Positions 30,598-33,626 of a stretch of DNA of 33,626 nucleotides are shown here, piece by piece. Location: the NCBI GenBank assembly GCA_027484315.1, contig JAIXTE010000095.1, forward strand, positions 1-33,626. The letters are read 5' to 3'. This DNA comes from Burkholderiales bacterium (lineage in GTDB: Bacteria > Pseudomonadota > Gammaproteobacteria > Burkholderiales > Burkholderiaceae_B). Made by a program: the position numbers and the translations under genes. The notes below the pieces were generated by a model. It saw only the letters and a program-made list of their open reading frames with translations, had not been told where the DNA came from and ran no database searches. The stretch's first letter is position 1. Every line of letters begins with the position of its first letter.

Positions 30598-32529
30598 ATG
30601 AAAATCAACTTTTCCGGCCAAAAGCCCGCTTCCAGTAAGGAAACTCCGGCTTCCTCGTCGCAAGCCCTTGATGGAACCCTATCCAAAATTGGCAAAGCCA
30701 TTGTTGACAATGCCAGGGTCGGTGTCCCTATTGCGTTCGGTGGGCTATCCGTTGCGGGGGCCGTGCTCATAGCAACCCTGTCCGCCTACCAGGCAGAGCC
30801 CGGCAGCTCCTTGGAGCAGGCTATGATGCTTTCGGAGGACTTCGAAATCTACAAGGGCAACTCTGAAAAGCTGCAGGTAGATATTGTTTCGCTCCTGGAT
30901 GCACGTTTTGAGGGTCTTGATTCCAAGCCGGGCTTTGAGAACGAAAAATTCCTTCGCGACGTATTGATTGGCAATCACCAGCTTGCATGTGGTCGTGACG
31001 AGGATTACGCATCGGAAATCGGAAAGCGCGGTCAGCTTTACCTGGGCTGCTCGATTACTCCTGGAGCCTTTTCTGAGGGTATCGAGGTCTCCACGTACTC
31101 ATATGGCTCCCGTATGGAGATGACTTACAGCGAGGACCGAAGTTTTCTGTCGTCGATTGTTCCTGGGACTCACCTTGAGAAGCGTCGGGACTATGTTTTT
31201 CCAAAGGATATTCGCACTCGTGCGGAGGCAATTCCGGGGCCCGATGGTGGGGTAACGCTTGTTCGTGCGGCCATGACATTCCAGGGCTTGTCTCATGGCT
31301 TCAAGCCCTGGGAGATGAACAAGGATTTCGCTGATGCGTTTGGTTCGATGCTTGCGGTTCGTGGTGTATCCACACACTGGAATTCCCTGGGCAAAAGCAA
31401 TGCTGAGCTTCTGAATGGTCTTGCGAGTTTGGGTGTCTTTCCACAGCCCCACTTTCTCGACCGTTCTCAGTTTGTAACATCCATGGATAACAAGCTGGGT
31501 TCGAGATCCATGTCATCTCCGACGGCAATCGAATTCGCGCAGGGTGCCATTCGTGATTTCACAAGGACTCCCTCATACAAAGCAATCAACGATAACCTGG
31601 ATCACCATTGCGCCTTGGATTTTAAACAGAGGGGGATCAATAACATTCGCAATCTGAATACTGCTTGCGCGTTAGAAGCCGGCATTCAGCCATCCCTCTC
31701 GATTGCTTACGAGTTCAAGAGATCAAATTCGGATAGGGTGCTGCTTGGCACTTATAAGGGTTACCCTGTTGTGACGAGCTTTGCAGCAGGTAAGGGCGAA
31801 AACCCCACGATCTATGGGCCTCAAATACTTGGTTACGTTCACAGCTTGGATTCCAGCACCAGCCGTTTGGCGTTCTCTAAGGATAATTCTTGGGCGTCCC
31901 GGTATATTTCGACGGATGAGCTGGGCGGCGGTGGCGATTTGAAGCCTGTTCAGGCTTTTGAGCATTTCGGACATGAATTCTCCGCTCGCCATATCCCGAT
32001 TTTCATAAACCCCCGTTTCGTTGAGGCTAGTGACTTAGGCAGCCTTTCCACTGAACACCATCGTATGGCTGTGGAAATGACACTTGAGCACGAGATCAAG
32101 CACGTTCTTGATATTTCCATGGCTCTCAAAATGCACAGAGGATCTCTGGATACCTCTGCACAAGACCAGCAAATTTCGTGCGACTTGTATGCAATTCAAA
32201 TGATTGCGGATAAGTACAAGGATTCAGAAAAACTGAAGGTACTGCGCGATGTAATCCAGCATGGTTTGTTAAGCTTTGCGGGCCACGATTTGGCAGCCTA
32301 TAAGCCTTCCTTCATGAGCAAGCGGCTCCAAATGCTTGGCGAGAAGAATGCTGGCTCTTGGGCTCCTAGAGAGGATGAGGTGAGACTTAATCCTTCCCAG
32401 GTTGAGTTTCTTGAGAGGCGATCTGCCGCTCTTGAGTTCGTCGCCCTAAAAATAAGGGAACTGGAATCCGACGACGCGCCCGGTTGGCAACACAAAACCA
32501 CAAAGACCTCAATGATTCCTTCCATGTAG
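30598..32529 (+). CDS. Membrane-anchored HExxH zinc metallopeptidase-like protein
   Basis: 643 residues from the ATG at 30598 (GGAG seven bases upstream); an earlier in-frame start at 30523 lacks a ribosome-binding site. A Ser/Ala/Thr-rich N-terminus of 40 residues, one membrane helix at about 41-63, then a large domain. Residues 498-502 are HEIKH in EMTLEHEIKHVLD, and QISCDLYAIQMI (D529) follows 27 residues later, the spacing of gluzincin-like peptidases (HExxH ... D/E). Together they suggest a zinc peptidase facing the periplasm. The 430 residues between anchor and motif match no family I know. Confidence 0.65.
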   Translation: MKINFSGQKPASSKETPASSSQALDGTLSKIGKAIVDNARVGVPIAFGGLSVAGAVLIATLSAYQAEPGSSLEQAMMLSEDFEIYKGNSEKLQVDIVSLLDARFEGLDSKPGFENEKFLRDVLIGNHQLACGRDEDYASEIGKRGQLYLGCSITPGAFSEGIEVSTYSYGSRMEMTYSEDRSFLSSIVPGTHLEKRRDYVFPKDIRTRAEAIPGPDGGVTLVRAAMTFQGLSHGFKPWEMNKDFADAFGSMLAVRGVSTHWNSLGKSNAELLNGLASLGVFPQPHFLDRSQFVTSMDNKLGSRSMSSPTAIEFAQGAIRDFTRTPSYKAINDNLDHHCALDFKQRGINNIRNLNTACALEAGIQPSLSIAYEFKRSNSDRVLLGTYKGYPVVTSFAAGKGENPTIYGPQILGYVHSLDSSTSRLAFSKDNSWASRYISTDELGGGGDLKPVQAFEHFGHEFSARHIPIFINPRFVEASDLGSLSTEHHRMAVEMTLEHEIKHVLDISMALKMHRGSLDTSAQDQQISCDLYAIQMIADKYKDSEKLKVLRDVIQHGLLSFAGHDLAAYKPSFMSKRLQMLGEKNAGSWAPREDEVRLNPSQVEFLERRSAALEFVALKIRELESDDAPGWQHKTTKTSMIPSM

Positions 32530-32584
32530 GGATAGCATGGCATATGTTGTTCATGATTGAGCCCTCATAACAAGGTTACGTTTG

Positions 32585-32613
32585 TGGAAAATTAATTGTA
32601 TTTGTGTTATGAT
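32585..32613 (+). promoter_or_regulatory. Promoter of the 32642 gene
   Basis: TATGAT (32608-32613) with TGT just upstream (extended -10), and a poor -35 TGGAAA 17 bp earlier. Predicted start near 32620, a leader of about 22 bases. Confidence 0.5.
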
Positions 32614-32641
32614 TTACCCAACACCTGATGGAGAGTAAATC

Positions 32642-33532
32642 GTGCAAAAACTGACACAACAACAAATCGATGCCTGTTTGGCATCCTCTAACAATGGCCA
32701 GAAGATCGACATTACAGTGTTGATTGAGGTAGTTCAGGACGCCATGATTGAGTCCAACAGTGCTCTAGTTGGAGGTCTTGATATTCCAGATGGCTGGCAA
32801 GTGACCACCTCTGGCCCAAGCGATTTTCTAACTGACGAAGCGAACACCCGTGCTCGCGTTCATGTATCTCGTACCTTGCCCCCTTTTTGCAGCGACGAGG
32901 GTGGCCGTACCTGGTGTGGTCCCACTCTTGTTGACGCTTTGGAGGCCGCCCACAACGACTTGGGCTTGCAGTACGAGAAACCCGATAGTCAACTTGAGCA
33001 GCTTCAGAACAAAGTAAATGAACTTGAGCGGCTTTGCGATGCAACCTACGTGGCCCAAGGTGCCGATGCTTACAACCACGCCTGTGATGAAATGGAACGA
33101 TTCCAGCAGGAGCGAATTGCCGCCGGAAGGGATGCTGGAACAGAGGGGAGTCTGTGCGATGGAATGGCTTGGCTTTATGAGCGCATCGATGAGCTTGAAT
33201 CCGCCCTGGATGAATCGGTTTCAATTATGCAATCCGCAGAAAGAGAGTTGAGGGCTTCCAAAGCAATTCTCGGTAATTCTGGAAGTGACGGGTCCGAGGT
33301 GATTTCCAAGATCAAAGAATTCGCATTGCGGGCGAGGACCGGCGTGATCTCAGGGTTCAAAAGCCGCGCAGATCAGAAACTTGACGTGGTCCAAAGTGCA
33401 GCCCAACAGTTGATAACCTGCATTCAATGGCTTAGCTCGGCGATTGCATCAGACTCCAAAAGGGATGTCCAATCCCTCTCGCAGCGGGCTGATGAACTGT
33501 GTGGAGCACTAAACGACTCGTTCAAGAATTAA
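32642..33532 (+). CDS. Unknown 296-residue protein with the 65-residue shared module
   Basis: GTG start at 32642 with GGAGAG eight bases upstream. Residues 127-191 carry the module also found in the 23808 protein (LERLCDATYVAQGADAYNHA, GSLCDGMAWLYERIDELE). It is flanked by a coiled-coil-like region (about 115-130 and 180-210), a separate N-terminal domain with WQVTTSGPSDF and RTWCGPT (tryptophan- and cysteine-rich), and a helical C-terminus. No known domain otherwise. Monocistronic, with its own promoter and hairpins after its stop. Confidence 0.75.
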   Translation: MQKLTQQQIDACLASSNNGQKIDITVLIEVVQDAMIESNSALVGGLDIPDGWQVTTSGPSDFLTDEANTRARVHVSRTLPPFCSDEGGRTWCGPTLVDALEAAHNDLGLQYEKPDSQLEQLQNKVNELERLCDATYVAQGADAYNHACDEMERFQQERIAAGRDAGTEGSLCDGMAWLYERIDELESALDESVSIMQSAERELRASKAILGNSGSDGSEVISKIKEFALRARTGVISGFKSRADQKLDVVQSAAQQLITCIQWLSSAIASDSKRDVQSLSQRADELCGALNDSFKN

Positions 33533-33550
33533 GTCGAGGGTAGCTTCTGC

Positions 33551-33617
33551 GCAGGTGTGGCGATTCACCGGGAGAACACCTGCAAGTCCCAACGCCAGGA
33601 GTACAAGCTTCCTGGCG
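33551..33617 (+). repeat. Two tandem hairpins at the right edge
   Basis: GCAGGTGT (33551-33558) with ACACCTGC (33576-33583), and CGCCAGGA (33593-33600) with TCCTGGCG (33610-33617). Both are perfect 8-bp stems. They follow the last gene by about 19 bases. The window ends at 33626, so a T run after the second stem cannot be checked. Confidence 0.55.
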
Positions 33618-33626
33618 ACAAGGAAA

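Noticed and set aside
1-33626. CRISPR arrays, tRNA or rRNA genes, integrase and attachment sites
   Set aside because: I looked for regularly spaced repeats, tRNA-like folds and recombinase motifs and saw none that I could support.

Overview
The window looks like an accessory region of a beta- or gammaproteobacterium: part of a large plasmid, an integrative element or a plasmid-like prophage. Reasons: an intact rdgC (a gene family of beta- and gammaproteobacteria); a 20-bp sequence matching the gammaproteobacterial LexA operator plan (CTG-N10-CAG); ordinary sigma-70 promoters; mixed base composition; no rRNA, tRNA or core metabolic operon; and a very high share of genes of unknown function. 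I see no replication initiator, relaxase, T4SS ATPase, integrase or CRISPR array, so the element type stays open. DsbC-like and PcfJ-like proteins point weakly to conjugation.

Layout. 1-2.0 kb: tail of a cut gene, then a minus-strand pair (membrane protein, periplasmic DsbC-like protein). 2.3-3.9 kb: RNase HI-like gene and rdgC. 4.09-5.59 kb: a compact TnpB-only IS200/IS605-type element with hairpin ends, a predicted omega-RNA and a LexA-like box over the tnpB start; it appears to interrupt a small gene. 5.8-7.3 kb: two minus-strand genes (repeat-HTH protein; a protein with a structured leader). 7.5-11.8 kb: one plus-strand operon of six tightly packed genes, including a 672-aa PcfJ-like protein, ending in a decayed duplicate of an operon member. 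11.8-15 kb: small genes around two homologous bidirectional promoters, and a Cro-like regulator with nested operator-like repeats. 15-17.4 kb: three-gene plus operon (structured leader, two unknowns, ABC-type ATPase). 18-19.9 kb: two unknown genes and a strong terminator. 20-26.1 kb: a long minus-strand series driven from a consensus promoter at 26.15 kb, with a membrane M41 (FtsH-type) peptidase lacking the AAA domain, a Sel1-repeat secreted protein and a polyvalent-protein-like gene. 26.3-33.5 kb: ADP-ribosyltransferase-like protein, thymidine kinase, DUF262-like protein, an HNH nuclease fused to an Rnl2-type RNA ligase, a divergent membrane HExxH metallopeptidase, and a protein sharing a 65-residue module with the 23.8 kb gene.

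How it may work together. Recognisable functions are nucleic-acid handling (RNase H, RdgC, thymidine kinase, RNA ligase-HNH, TnpB, DUF262) and envelope proteolysis or folding (DsbC-like, two membrane zinc peptidases, Sel1). Several promoters share a TTG-N17-TATGATT plan, so many of the units may be transcribed under similar rules. The least described parts are the HNH-RNA ligase locus, the AAA-less M41 peptidase operon and the structured 5' leaders. All function calls are from reading motifs by eye; no database search was possible.
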